A stretch of DNA of 64,000 nucleotides. It comes from Hemileia vastatrix (lineage: Eukaryota > Basidiomycota > Pucciniomycetes > Pucciniales > Zaghouaniaceae). A model generated the notes under the pieces. That model searched no databases, had not been told where the DNA came from, and worked only from the letters and a program-made list of their open reading frames with translations. Positions 1 to 8,385 of the stretch are shown piece after piece; position 1 is the first letter of the stretch; every line of letters starts with the position of its first letter. A program made the position numbers and the translations under genes. The DNA is taken from contig JASXTE010000017.1 in NCBI GenBank assembly GCA_030280995.1, forward strand, positions 7,577,001 through 7,641,000. The letters are read 5' to 3'.

Positions 1-2
1 AA

Positions 3-266
3 GAAGCTTGTGATTTCATACTTGAAATGGTAGAGCATGAACCTTCAATATATCGAGAAGAAATTCAGTGCAGATTATTAGAAGAGCATAATATCAGAGT
101 CTCAAAATCAACTATTAGGAGAGAATTGGTTGATTGCCTAAAGATGAGCAAGAAGTAATTGCAGCATGTTAATCCAGCCCAAAACCCATATCTTAGAGCA
201 AAATATTTTGCTACTGTTGGATTACTTGAGCCTTATTTTTTAGTTTCTACTGGTGGGGATTTTTAG
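3..266 (+). pseudogene. Tc1/mariner-like (IS630 superfamily) transposase fragment
   Basis: Translation from base 3 gives a helix-turn-helix-like segment (FILEMVEHEPSIYREEIQ, then VSKSTIRREL) ending in a stop at about 155. After the stop the same kind of protein resumes with NPYLRAKYFATVGLLEPYFL, which resembles the lead-in to the first catalytic Asp of Tc1-type DDE enzymes. The Asp block itself is degraded (VSTGGDF) and nothing of the catalytic domain follows. The fragment is cut by the window edge on the left and by an LTR fragment on the right. Family assignment is from the recalled Tc1/pogo N-terminal pattern; a generic HTH fragment is the alternative. Confidence 0.55.
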
Positions 267-390
267 TTTAAGCTTTTTTTAATCTTTTTTATTGCTTACA
301 TTCACCTTGGTTATCAGATGAATGTGGCATATCTCTTGACAGTGTCACTTGTAATGAAGGGTGGGCATTGAAGGGCCGCCACACCAAATG

Positions 391-1240
391 TGTTGGCGGG
401 TCGTCTAGAAGAAGGAGAAGAAGGAGAAGAAAATAGAAAGGAGTATCAGGAAATAGGAAGAAGGTATTATAAAGGGAAATAATAATAGGTAAATTTTATA
501 AATTTAAGAAAATAATAAAAAGAATAGAGAAATGCAACTACACTTTCCAAGGGGAGACACAACAAAGAGGTTTAATTTATTTATAAAATATTTATTTTAA
601 GTAAGTCAAATTTTCTGCAAAGCTAGCAATTATTATTTGTAATAGACTTAAGGCAACCTTTAATTAATTATTAAATATTTAAATTAGAATTGTAAAACTA
701 ATAAAATAACAAATAATGTGTTTGTATATATTTTAAAATATGTTAGAATGTGAGTAATAAGTGATGAGGCTACAGGGTGTTACCCAAGGCCTTTATATAG
801 GCAAGGGGCCCTATGAAGCGCCACATTAATGTATATACAATTAAAAATAAAATAAAATAACATGAAACAAAATTTGAGTAACTGCAAGGGAACCCATGAA
901 ACAATTAACTAACACACATGAGTAAGAGCCTAAAATTTCCCAAATTAATCACAAACATTTACAATAAAATTAGGAAGTAATTAAATAAGTTTGAGACGCA
1001 ATAAAACAATTATTTTAATTTAAAACTTGTCTGATAACTCTTTTAAAGAAACCAATTTTTAGTGAAACATAAAAAGGAACTTATTTTAACACTTAGAAAT
1101 AGTGTAATTAATTAATTTAGTATAAAACATGAGTAATTAAGTATTTTAACTACTTTTATTAGTGTAGCAATTATTTTAAGTTAAAACAAATACTTATTTT
1201 AACAAAATTACTAATTTTAGAATAAAACATTAATAATTTA
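391..1240 (-). repeat. Partial LTR related to the element 2 LTR family (F2)
   Basis: The first bases read in reverse match the LTR terminus of element 2 (TCTAGAAGAAGG, followed by purine-rich repeats). At 760-830 lies the reverse of its promoter zone (GTGATGAGGCTACAGGG, then TATATAGGCAAGGGGCC and GAAGCGCCAC). The other LTR end is missing: at about 1240 the sequence switches to repeat C. It is more diverged than the F2 copies further right. Confidence 0.6.
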
Positions 1241-1599
1241 TTGTCACGTGCCACATGACACTCAAGGCAAAAGCAGCTCATTAAATCAATAATACAGAGG
1301 TCTAAATCCATACTTGAAGTGCAGAAAACGATTCTACATAGCAACTGCAACTTTCCTTGGTGTACTCACTATTCAACCTTGATAATCTAAACTTTAAATC
1401 TAAATTAGTCAATCTCTCAATAGTTTGTTTAGTCTTTTCTTTGATAAGCAACGCACAGCACAATAGTTAATGCAATATTCCTCTAAAAGGTTTATAAAGT
1501 ATCTGCGGGTTATTAACAGAGGTAGTGAGCATGGACAGGATGGTTAGTGGAGGATTAAAGGGTTAACGGATGTTAGTGAGGAGGGTCCAGGTCTAACGG
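1241..1599. repeat. Repeat family C, copy 1 (truncated)
   Basis: Matches 13677-14010 over most of its length, sharing GGCAAAAGCAGCTCATTAAA and AAATTAGTCAATCTCTCAAT. Many differences are CG in one copy against TG or CA in the other, mostly with the CG kept in the 13.7-kb copy. No coding capacity was seen. It may be part of another LTR. It abuts the element B LTR at 1600. Confidence 0.6.
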
Positions 1600-2690
1600 T
1601 GTAGACAATCCTATAGTACTAGCTATAGGCCTTGACCAAGGGAGTTGGAGAAAAACCAGAGAGAAAATCCCCTGTCCCTTTAGAAAAATAGAGTGAGATT
1701 TACTTGCTAAAGTAAGTTGGTTCCTGTTTTGCTAAAGCTCCTGTTTAACACACTTGACTGCTTGATGAGCCAAGAAATTAGTCCCCAGATAGACTACCAG
1801 ACCAAAGAACTGAAATGTAGAACAAATTCCACACCAGAGACAGCAAAGATACTTGATGTAGGGTGCAAATCCACACCAGAGACAGCAATAATACTTGCTA
1901 TAGCTTGCAAGACTATAACAGAGAAAACAGTTGCTAAAGTTAAGTTAAATGAAGAACTCACTTGCAACAAACACAGCCAATTGTGGCCAGAAAACAGTGA
2001 AAACTGAGTGAGGAACAATGAGATCACCTCCGGATGGTTGTATGATGATTAAGGTTTCCCCAAACTGTCTTATTCACTATGTACACACAGACCACTAACT
2101 AAGAGCCCATGCCCACCCACCAATCTGGCGCCTGTACCTGCCAGATTGCATAAAAAACCCTCCTGGAGCGCTCCCTAACCTCCTAAAACAGAGGCGGGCT
2201 GGCCGCCCGACGTCGGAGATGCCGCCTGAAGCAGCCCGGCCTCTCTGAAGCCAGAAAACCAATAAAACCACTAATCTACTTAGAAAACTAGCTACAACTA
2301 CTAAAACCTTTAAAACACGGAATTTCACTATAACAACATTGAGACATGAAATATAGAGAAAAATTAGCTCTATCAAATGGTACTAAGAACTTAACCCTAA
2401 GACTTAAGGTTAGCTCGTAAAACACAAAAAACAAAATTAAACAGCAATCTTTTATAAATGAAAAGTGAGGAAATGACCCCTTAAAACTCAGAATATGAGA
2501 AATGTCTTCAAGAAATAAAATATAGAGATAAACCAGGGCTATCCAATGATAGTACCCACATACCCGCAGACCCAATATCTACGGAATAAAACCAGAAAAA
2601 TACCAAATTCCTTAACAGATGTCAATTAAGATATGCACAAACAGCGCCAAATCACACAACAAAGGCCCCTGCCAATGTTGGAAGACCACA
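1600..2690 (-). repeat. 3' LTR of element B
   Basis: It begins TGTAGACAATCC and ends GGAAGACCACA on the plus strand, so TG...CA termini are present. It matches 15725-16817 along its whole length with scattered substitutions and small indels. On the minus strand a purine run abuts its start, as expected of a 3' LTR. Confidence 0.8.
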
Positions 2691-2702
2691 TCCTCCCTCC
2701 AA
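2691..2702 (-). other. Polypurine tract of element B
   Basis: On the minus strand TTGGAGGGAGGA lies directly against the LTR start TGTGGTC. This is the expected position and composition of a plus-strand primer. It places the antisense genes that follow inside the retrotransposon. Confidence 0.65.
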
Positions 2703-2738
2703 TTGAGAATGTCCGCATTATTTCTTCATCCAACCACC

Positions 2739-3379
2739 ATGTTTAACCTTCTTCCCAAATCTGCCTGTGAAATGGGCCCCTGCCAATACTGCATCGACAA
2801 TAATTTAATCTGCGCCATGACACCACCTGTCCATCCATACAGAACGTCCTGCGATGTCTGCAAATCCAGAAAGAAGACCTGCCACAGACCTGGTCCACTT
2901 TCTTCCACAACAGATTCACCTCCACCTCAACCTGGTCCTTCTTCCGCCAGCACCAAAAGATCTAGGCCATCCATCCTGATACCCAGATTAATCAAAAAGC
3001 TCCACCCTTCCCAGAAGAGTGCCACAACCCATAAAACAACTAGTTCCCCCATCCCTGGTCCATCTGATGGTAAAGAACATTCATTCCTTTCTTCAACTTT
3101 AAAACTGATAACTTCTCAGTTCCTCCCTCTTCTGATAGTGATGATAACAATGTAGGATCCATTGCACCACCAACACCAACGCACTTTCCCACTATCAAGG
3201 CCAAGTTCCAACAACACACATCTCAACAGAAACAACTTCTGCTTAACTACTTCCAATCTACTCCTGCTAGAGATCCACAGGACATTGAGAACAGAAGACA
3301 CCTTATTCACCAGTTCAAGGATAATTCTGAACACTTCATTTCATCTCTTGATTCCCTCTGTAATTCCACTAGTACTTGA
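2739..3379 (+). CDS. Antisense accessory gene 1 of element B: Zn2Cys6-like small protein
   Basis: Two exons, 2739-3069 and 3120-3379, joined across a 50-nt intron (GTAAAG donor, CTGATAAC-like branch, TTCTCAG acceptor), give an uninterrupted protein of about 196 residues. Residues about 16-43 have the spacing C-x2-C-x6-C-x12-C-x2-C-x6-C (CQYCIDNNLIC, then CDVCKSRKKTC). This is the spacing of fungal Zn(II)2Cys6 DNA-binding clusters, with basic residues in the second half. The rest is Ser/Pro-rich, then acidic (SSDSDDNN), then a polar helical C-terminus (DIENRRHLIHQFKDN). It runs opposite to gag-pol and starts about 40 bp inside the PPT. No fungal transcription-factor middle domain is present. 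A role in regulating the element is inference; Gag-like nucleic-acid binding is an alternative. Confidence 0.6.
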
Positions 3380-3440
3380 GTCTGATTCAGAAAAGAAAAA
3401 TTGACCACACCCTCTATAGGATGTAACCACAAACAACCCT

Positions 3441-3939
3441 CAGTTTTAAGTCTTGGGGGACCATCCTCATTTTATAGTCTTGGGGGACTCAAAAACACTC
3501 AGTTTAAAGTCTTGGGGGACTCAAAAACCTAAATCATAAACCCAGAACCAGAGATCAACCACATTAAGACACAGAGAAAAAACTAAAATTCTGGGGTAAT
3601 TGGGAATAGAGCAGCCAGCCCATCAATTACCCCCAAACTTGCCTTTGCTGAATTCGGAGGCTCCCCCTGTGGATACCCTCCACCAATCTTTCAAAACCAA
3701 CTCCAACAACAAAAACTTTTCCCTCAGTTTATAGTCTTGGGGGACTTACAACCCTCAGTTTAAAGTCTTGGGGGACTAACACAGTGTTCAGTTTAAAGTC
3801 TTGATGGACTAGTCTTGATAAAATATTGAAACCAGCCAGTTTAAAGTCTTGGAGGACTAACAGAAACCAGATTTCAGTTTAAAGTCTTGATGGACTGCCT
3901 TGATACCATAGATTTTTCAGTTTAGAGTCTTGATGGACT
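3441..3939. repeat. Nine copies of a 20-bp motif
   Basis: Nine near-copies of AGTTTAAAGTCTTGGGGGAC start close to 3441, 3469, 3500, 3725, 3756, 3789, 3837, 3875 and 3918. Variants affect mainly the central GGGGG (GATGG, GGAGG). Spacing is irregular, so this is a dispersed array, not a simple tandem repeat. Weaker copies occur at 6355 and 6616 and, within pol, near 8419, 8456, 10499 and 10563. Confidence 0.8.
3593..3633 (-). other. Conserved hairpin, copy 1
   Basis: A perfect 10-bp stem (GGGGTAATTG and CAATTACCCC) encloses a 21-nt loop containing GAGCAGCCAGCCCAT. Two homologous modules occur at 6448 and 6708. Confidence 0.65.
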
Positions 3940-4091
3940 GACAGAATTTTGCATAAAAATGGAAGCATCCAGTTTCATGCAGCACACCTCTACAGCCAAC
4001 CTGCTGAGCTTTCCCCTTCACTTCATAATCTACCCATCACTGACAAAAAATCTCCTCCTATCCCTTTTCATCATCTTTTCTCACCCAGATC

Positions 4092-5679
4092 ATGGCTGGA
4101 TCTCCTGATGTTAACCCTTCTACTCTCCTTTGCTTCACTGCTCCCAAGGACTATGCCTGAAAACAGTGCATCCACATGTGCAGACCTTGCACATTCACTC
4201 TTCCAAATCCTGAATCTAAATTCTACAACAGGGCTTGTGACTCTTGCTATTCCAAAAAGGAAAGATGTGACAGAGACCCCAACTACCCTATTCCTCCGCC
4301 TTCTCCTTCTCACAAATACATCTCCAGATCCCCTACCAGATCCCAAGAGCTTGGTCCTTCCTCTTCCTCTCTATCTTCTTCTCCTTCCAGAAGATCCAGA
4401 AGCTCAGCTTCACTCACTCTTCCCAAAAGACCAGCCTTAGCTTCCCAAGAAACTGCTTTTATCTCCGCCAAATTAGCTCCAAAAGCTTCAAGATCAACTC
4501 CCAGGCTTCTAGACCCCGTTCAGGCGGCCCGCCCGCCTCACCAAACAGTGAAAATCAGGGCCAAAACCTCCAAAAACGGCCAGAAAACAGCCACATTCAT
4601 CCAGACAACAACAACAACTCAACCCAACTACCTCCTACTGCTCCCAGAGCAATGCAATCCACCCTTCCAAAGTCCAAAAGCACCAAAATTTACCAGATTT
4701 CAAAGAGACCTGCCAGAGAACCCCAAGAAGAAACCAGAACACCACACACTTCTCCACAACAACAACTTTGTCCCCAACTAAGACAAAGAAACTACACCTC
4801 TCCTCTGTCAGCCAACTACTTTTCTGACAGTTCCATCTCTTCAAAATCTCCATCCAGAAGAGAGAAGTCTGCTTCCAAATCCCCCTCTCCTGCTCCATCC
4901 TTTAACAACCCTGGTAGCCCATCACCAGCACCTCCTCCAGCTGAATCCAACAGAAATAACAACCACAACAACAACAACAATCTCACTGCTCCAACTAAGC
5001 CCCAGGAACCTCAGCATCCCAGTTCACCTTCTCAGGATCCTTCAGAGGAAGACCATGAGAATCCATATCTTTCCCTAGTTGATCCACCCACTATAACCAT
5101 TACAAAATTGTCAGAGATCCAAATCCCAGCTGCTTACAGATTTGATGAGCTTCCAATCTGTAAGTACAAAATTAATTATTCCATTTCTTCAACAAAAATA
5201 ATTACTGATCCAATTCTTCTTGTCTAGTTGGCACCCCTCTTCCTGAATCTATTATTAGAGTTGGCCAACCTCTTGAAACTTCTTTGACCCTGGATTATGG
5301 AGACATGAAGAAACACCTAAGCACCATGTGTTCCAACATGCTAAAAGCCTTTGCCCTCCATGGACCTTTGAATGACTTTGAAAAATCCCTGAGAAAGCGC
5401 CTACTGGACGACCACTGGAAAATGTCTAGCATCATTAAACACACCTTCCAGCACTCCATTCCTGCCTCTTCTTCTTCCTCCTCTGAACTTCCCTCTAATC
5501 TAATTCCTGACTATTACAATCCCTATAATCTCTCCAGCAGGATGCACTTCAAAGAACACAGTGCTACCCACAATCCCAACAAAAAAAAAATGTCATCACA
5601 ATCCGGACCAGCCTCCAGAAGCTTCATCATCCAGACAATGAGCTCCTGCAAAAAGATTAGAAACATAATAATAATATAA
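4092..5679 (+). pseudogene. Antisense accessory gene 2 of element B: longer Cys-cluster protein, broken
   Basis: The reading frame starts MAGSPDVNPSTLL, meets one TGA after KDYA, and continues through a cysteine block (CIHMCRPC, then CDSCYSKKERC). This resembles the block in antisense gene 1 but lacks one cysteine of the first triad. A long Ser/Pro/Asn-rich stretch follows with a frame change between 4650 and 4780 (frameshift or missed intron). A clear 68-nt intron lies at 5160-5227 (GTAAGT...TGTCTAG). The last exon includes TSLTLDYGDMKKHLSTMC and a possible helical region (DFEKSLRKRLLDDHW) and ends at 5679. It appears to be a diverged, decayed relative of gene 1 in the same orientation. Function unknown; nucleic-acid binding is inferred only from the Cys block. 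Confidence 0.5.
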
Positions 5680-5810
5680 AACAATTAATAAAAATAATTT
5701 CAGAATTTTTTTTTTTTTAAACGTACTAATATATTAATTAAAAATTTATAAATAAAATGAAATAAAATAAAATAAATGAAATAAAATAAAATATTAAAAA
5801 TAATACTAAT

Positions 5811-6085
5811 GGTATCCCCCAGCCAATTGATGAGCTGATCCCCTGATACCTTACCCACATCGAAGTGCACCTTGATGTGGATACACAATTAATTCTTTTA
5901 AATGGTTAACAGAAAACAAAATTCAAAATATTTAGAAATTCAGAAGATAATAAAAATAATGAAACACAGAAACACATGAAATAAATAATAAATAATAAAG
6001 AAAATAGCATTGCCCGGCCAATTGATGAGCCTTTCCCCACCAATGCTTGCCCACATCCAGGTGACCCTGATGTGGTAACACCCTA
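5811..6085. repeat. Two copies of a CCAATTGATGAG module with palindromic arms
   Basis: At 5811 and 6011 the sequence CCAATTGATGAGC is followed by a CCCC-containing spacer and TTGCCCACATC or TTACCCACATC. Each copy then has a palindrome, CCACATC...GATGTGG (5855-5880 and 6051-6075). The first arm pair can extend to about 13 bp with one mismatch and one wobble. The copies are separated by AT-rich filler. No ORF crosses them. Confidence 0.6.
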
Positions 6086-6447
6086 TATTTTTTGATTTTA
6101 TAATTTTAAACAACCCCCATAAAAAATTAAAAGAAAAAAAGAGAAAAAAGAAAATAATCTAAAACTGCTATCTAGCAAAAAACATAACTGCAAAATCAAA
6201 GACAGTCCAGCTCCATAGATGGTCCAATAAGGGAAAGTCTGATCCATAGAAATGATCACTGGGTGGCTCCCTCCAATAAGTAAAAATGATGGGAGACCAC
6301 CAGTGATCCACCACCAATCTGAAAGAACCAAAGATAAAGAAGCCAGTCCCAAACCAGTTTAAAGTCATAGCAGACTTGAAACCTGAATAATAAACAACAG
6401 AACTAGAATTCAACTAGGAAAAACAAAAGACTTGAGACAGACATTCT

Positions 6448-6489
6448 GGGGTAACTGTTCTACAGAGCAGCCAGCTCATCAGTTACCCC
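6448..6489 (-). other. Conserved hairpin, copy 2
   Basis: GGGGTAACTG and CAGTTACCCC form a perfect 10-bp stem around a 22-nt loop with GAGCAGCCAGCTCAT. Compared with copy 1, both sides of one pair changed together (T:A to C:G). Confidence 0.65.
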
Positions 6490-6707
6490 CACACTTGCCA
6501 AAATAAAATCTAGAAGCCCCCCCTGGGTACCTTCTAACAAAAACACACCATCCAACACAAAAAAACCAAAACCAATAAGAGTGAAGAGACCAGCACATGA
6601 AACCAGAGGAAATTCCAGTTTAAAGTCATAGAGGACTAAAACCTGTGAAAAGAAACCAATACTAGGGTTCAACCAAATTAAAAAAAAGGGTTGGAAACAG
6701 ACAATCT

Positions 6708-6748
6708 GGGGTAACTGTTGATAGAGCAGCCAGCCCATCAGTCACCCC
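6708..6748 (-). other. Conserved hairpin, copy 3
   Basis: GGGGTAACTG faces CAGTCACCCC. The single non-Watson-Crick pair is A-C on the plus strand but G-U on the minus strand, so the fold is kept only in RNA of the retrotransposon sense. The loop keeps GAGCAGCCAGCCCAT, and the downstream CTTGCC...GGGTACCCTCTAAC matches the other copies. Confidence 0.65.
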
Positions 6749-6885
6749 TACACTTGCCAAGATCAAATCTAGAAGCCCCACCCATGGGTACCCTCTAACA
6801 AAAGTTTCCAACAAACAGATGCATAGCATCACCACAAAAAAAACCAAAATTAAAGAATGGTCCGTAGTTTATCCTCATTGCGGAG

Positions 6886-8238
6886 TCAATCTTCTTCATG
6901 CCTAGTGCCTCTGGGATAAAACCTCTCCACTTGGTCTGCAGCCACCCTTTTTTTTAAGACTGCACCATTTAACTCTTCCAAAACATAAGAACCTCCAGAC
7001 GCCTGAGATCTGACTCTGTAAGGTCCATTCCATCTGTCAGCAAACATTTTCCCCCACTGACTCTCCAAACTTCTATTATACACCAAAACCAAACAACCAG
7101 GTTTCAAGGGATTCCTGAGTCTATGAGCCAACTTCTTGTCCCAGTACCTGACTGATTGATTCCTAATCTTCATCATTCTAGAGTATGCCTTCTCCTGACA
7201 TTCCTCTCTACATTCCAACTGTTGAATCCTGGCACAGAGCAAATCTTCTGTTGAGTGCACGTCATCCCAAGCAATTCCCAGATAAGAGACAGCTTCCAAG
7301 TCCACTGGTAGAATGGCTTTTTGACCAAACATTAGCTCATAAGGAGAATAGCCAGTTGTCCTCTTCACAGTGACCCTATCAGCAAATAACACCAAGGGTA
7401 AATAATGCCTCCACTTTTCAGCACTATCTCCACACATCCTCACCAAAGCATTCTTGATAACTTGATGGCCTCTTTCAACCATGCCTTCAGCTTCAGGATA
7501 ATACGGTGTAGCCACCCTAACTTTAGAACCAACACTAGCCACAGCTTCTTTAAATTTGGCACCAAACTCTGGCCTGCCATCAACAGTCACCAACTTCATC
7601 AACCCATACCTATAAATCCACTCCTTCTTCAAAAACTCTGCCACATTCTTGGCAGTCAAATTAACCAGAGGCACTGCCTCAACCCAACCAGAAAAATCAT
7701 CCCTAGCAAAAATCAAGTATTTATACCTTCCCTCTTTAATATGGACAGCATCCAGACTGACCCTTCCAAAAACAGTTGATTCACCAGTAGCACCGCCCAC
7801 CTCTTTAGGTTTCAAGTGACTTCTTCTTTGACATTCTTCACAAGATTGAACCCAACCCTGCACAGCTAACTTCATACCTGGCCACCAAAATCTGTCTGCT
7901 ACTCTTCTATAAGTCTCCCCAAAGCTTCTATGACCAAGGTCTTCATGCAAAGACTTCAAAACCAATTCTTGACCCTTCTTCTGAGTCACCACCACTTGAG
8001 GATTTGGATGTCTCCTCCTCATCAACCGCCTTCCTGACACATAAAATCCAGGACTCTTCTTCTTGATTGCTAACCAAGTATCATCATCACAACTATCTGG
8101 CCTCTCCAAGGTCAACAGATATTCCACCAAAATAAAATAAAACCCAGACTGACCCCAGGTCTCATCTTCAAAATCCAACAAAACAACATCCAAGGGTACA
8201 ACTCTGTCATCAAAATCACCAGTGTGAACATGAGCCAA
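6886..8238 (-). pseudogene. Integrase region of element B pol
   Basis: The open frame of 450 residues holds an integrase. A zinc-binding HHCC domain appears as HEDLGHRSF...CEECQRR. A DDE core follows with Asp in VSLDAVHI, Asp in VTVDGRPEF and Glu in PEAEGMVERGH. After the core come PYELMFGQK and a GPY-type module (WNGPYRV); the end is FYPRGTRHEED, with no chromodomain. The frame continues upstream past its first Met through one TAA at about 8248 to about 8385 (WDSSKLEKGVFVSELDSYKV). There it is shifted relative to the RNase H frame. It is therefore the C-terminal part of a polyprotein broken by one stop and one frameshift, not a separate gene. Confidence 0.85.
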
Positions 8239-8385
8239 TTGAGCAGCTTAACCAGGACACCAATCCTTAAATTTTGGCATGTCCTTCTCTTTCCACTGAA
8301 CCTTGTAAGAATCCAGTTCACTAACAAAAACACCCTTTTCCAATTTTGAGCTGTCCCAAACAACAACTCCATCTTCATCAACAAA

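Noticed and set aside
3441..3939. CRISPR-like array
   Set aside because: Spacing is irregular, spacers share sequence, and the context is a eukaryotic retrotransposon.
7185..7779. Plus-strand ORFs opposite the integrase
   Set aside because: Shadows of a clear minus-strand coding region. They do not resemble the antisense genes at 2.7-5.7 kb, which lie outside pol.
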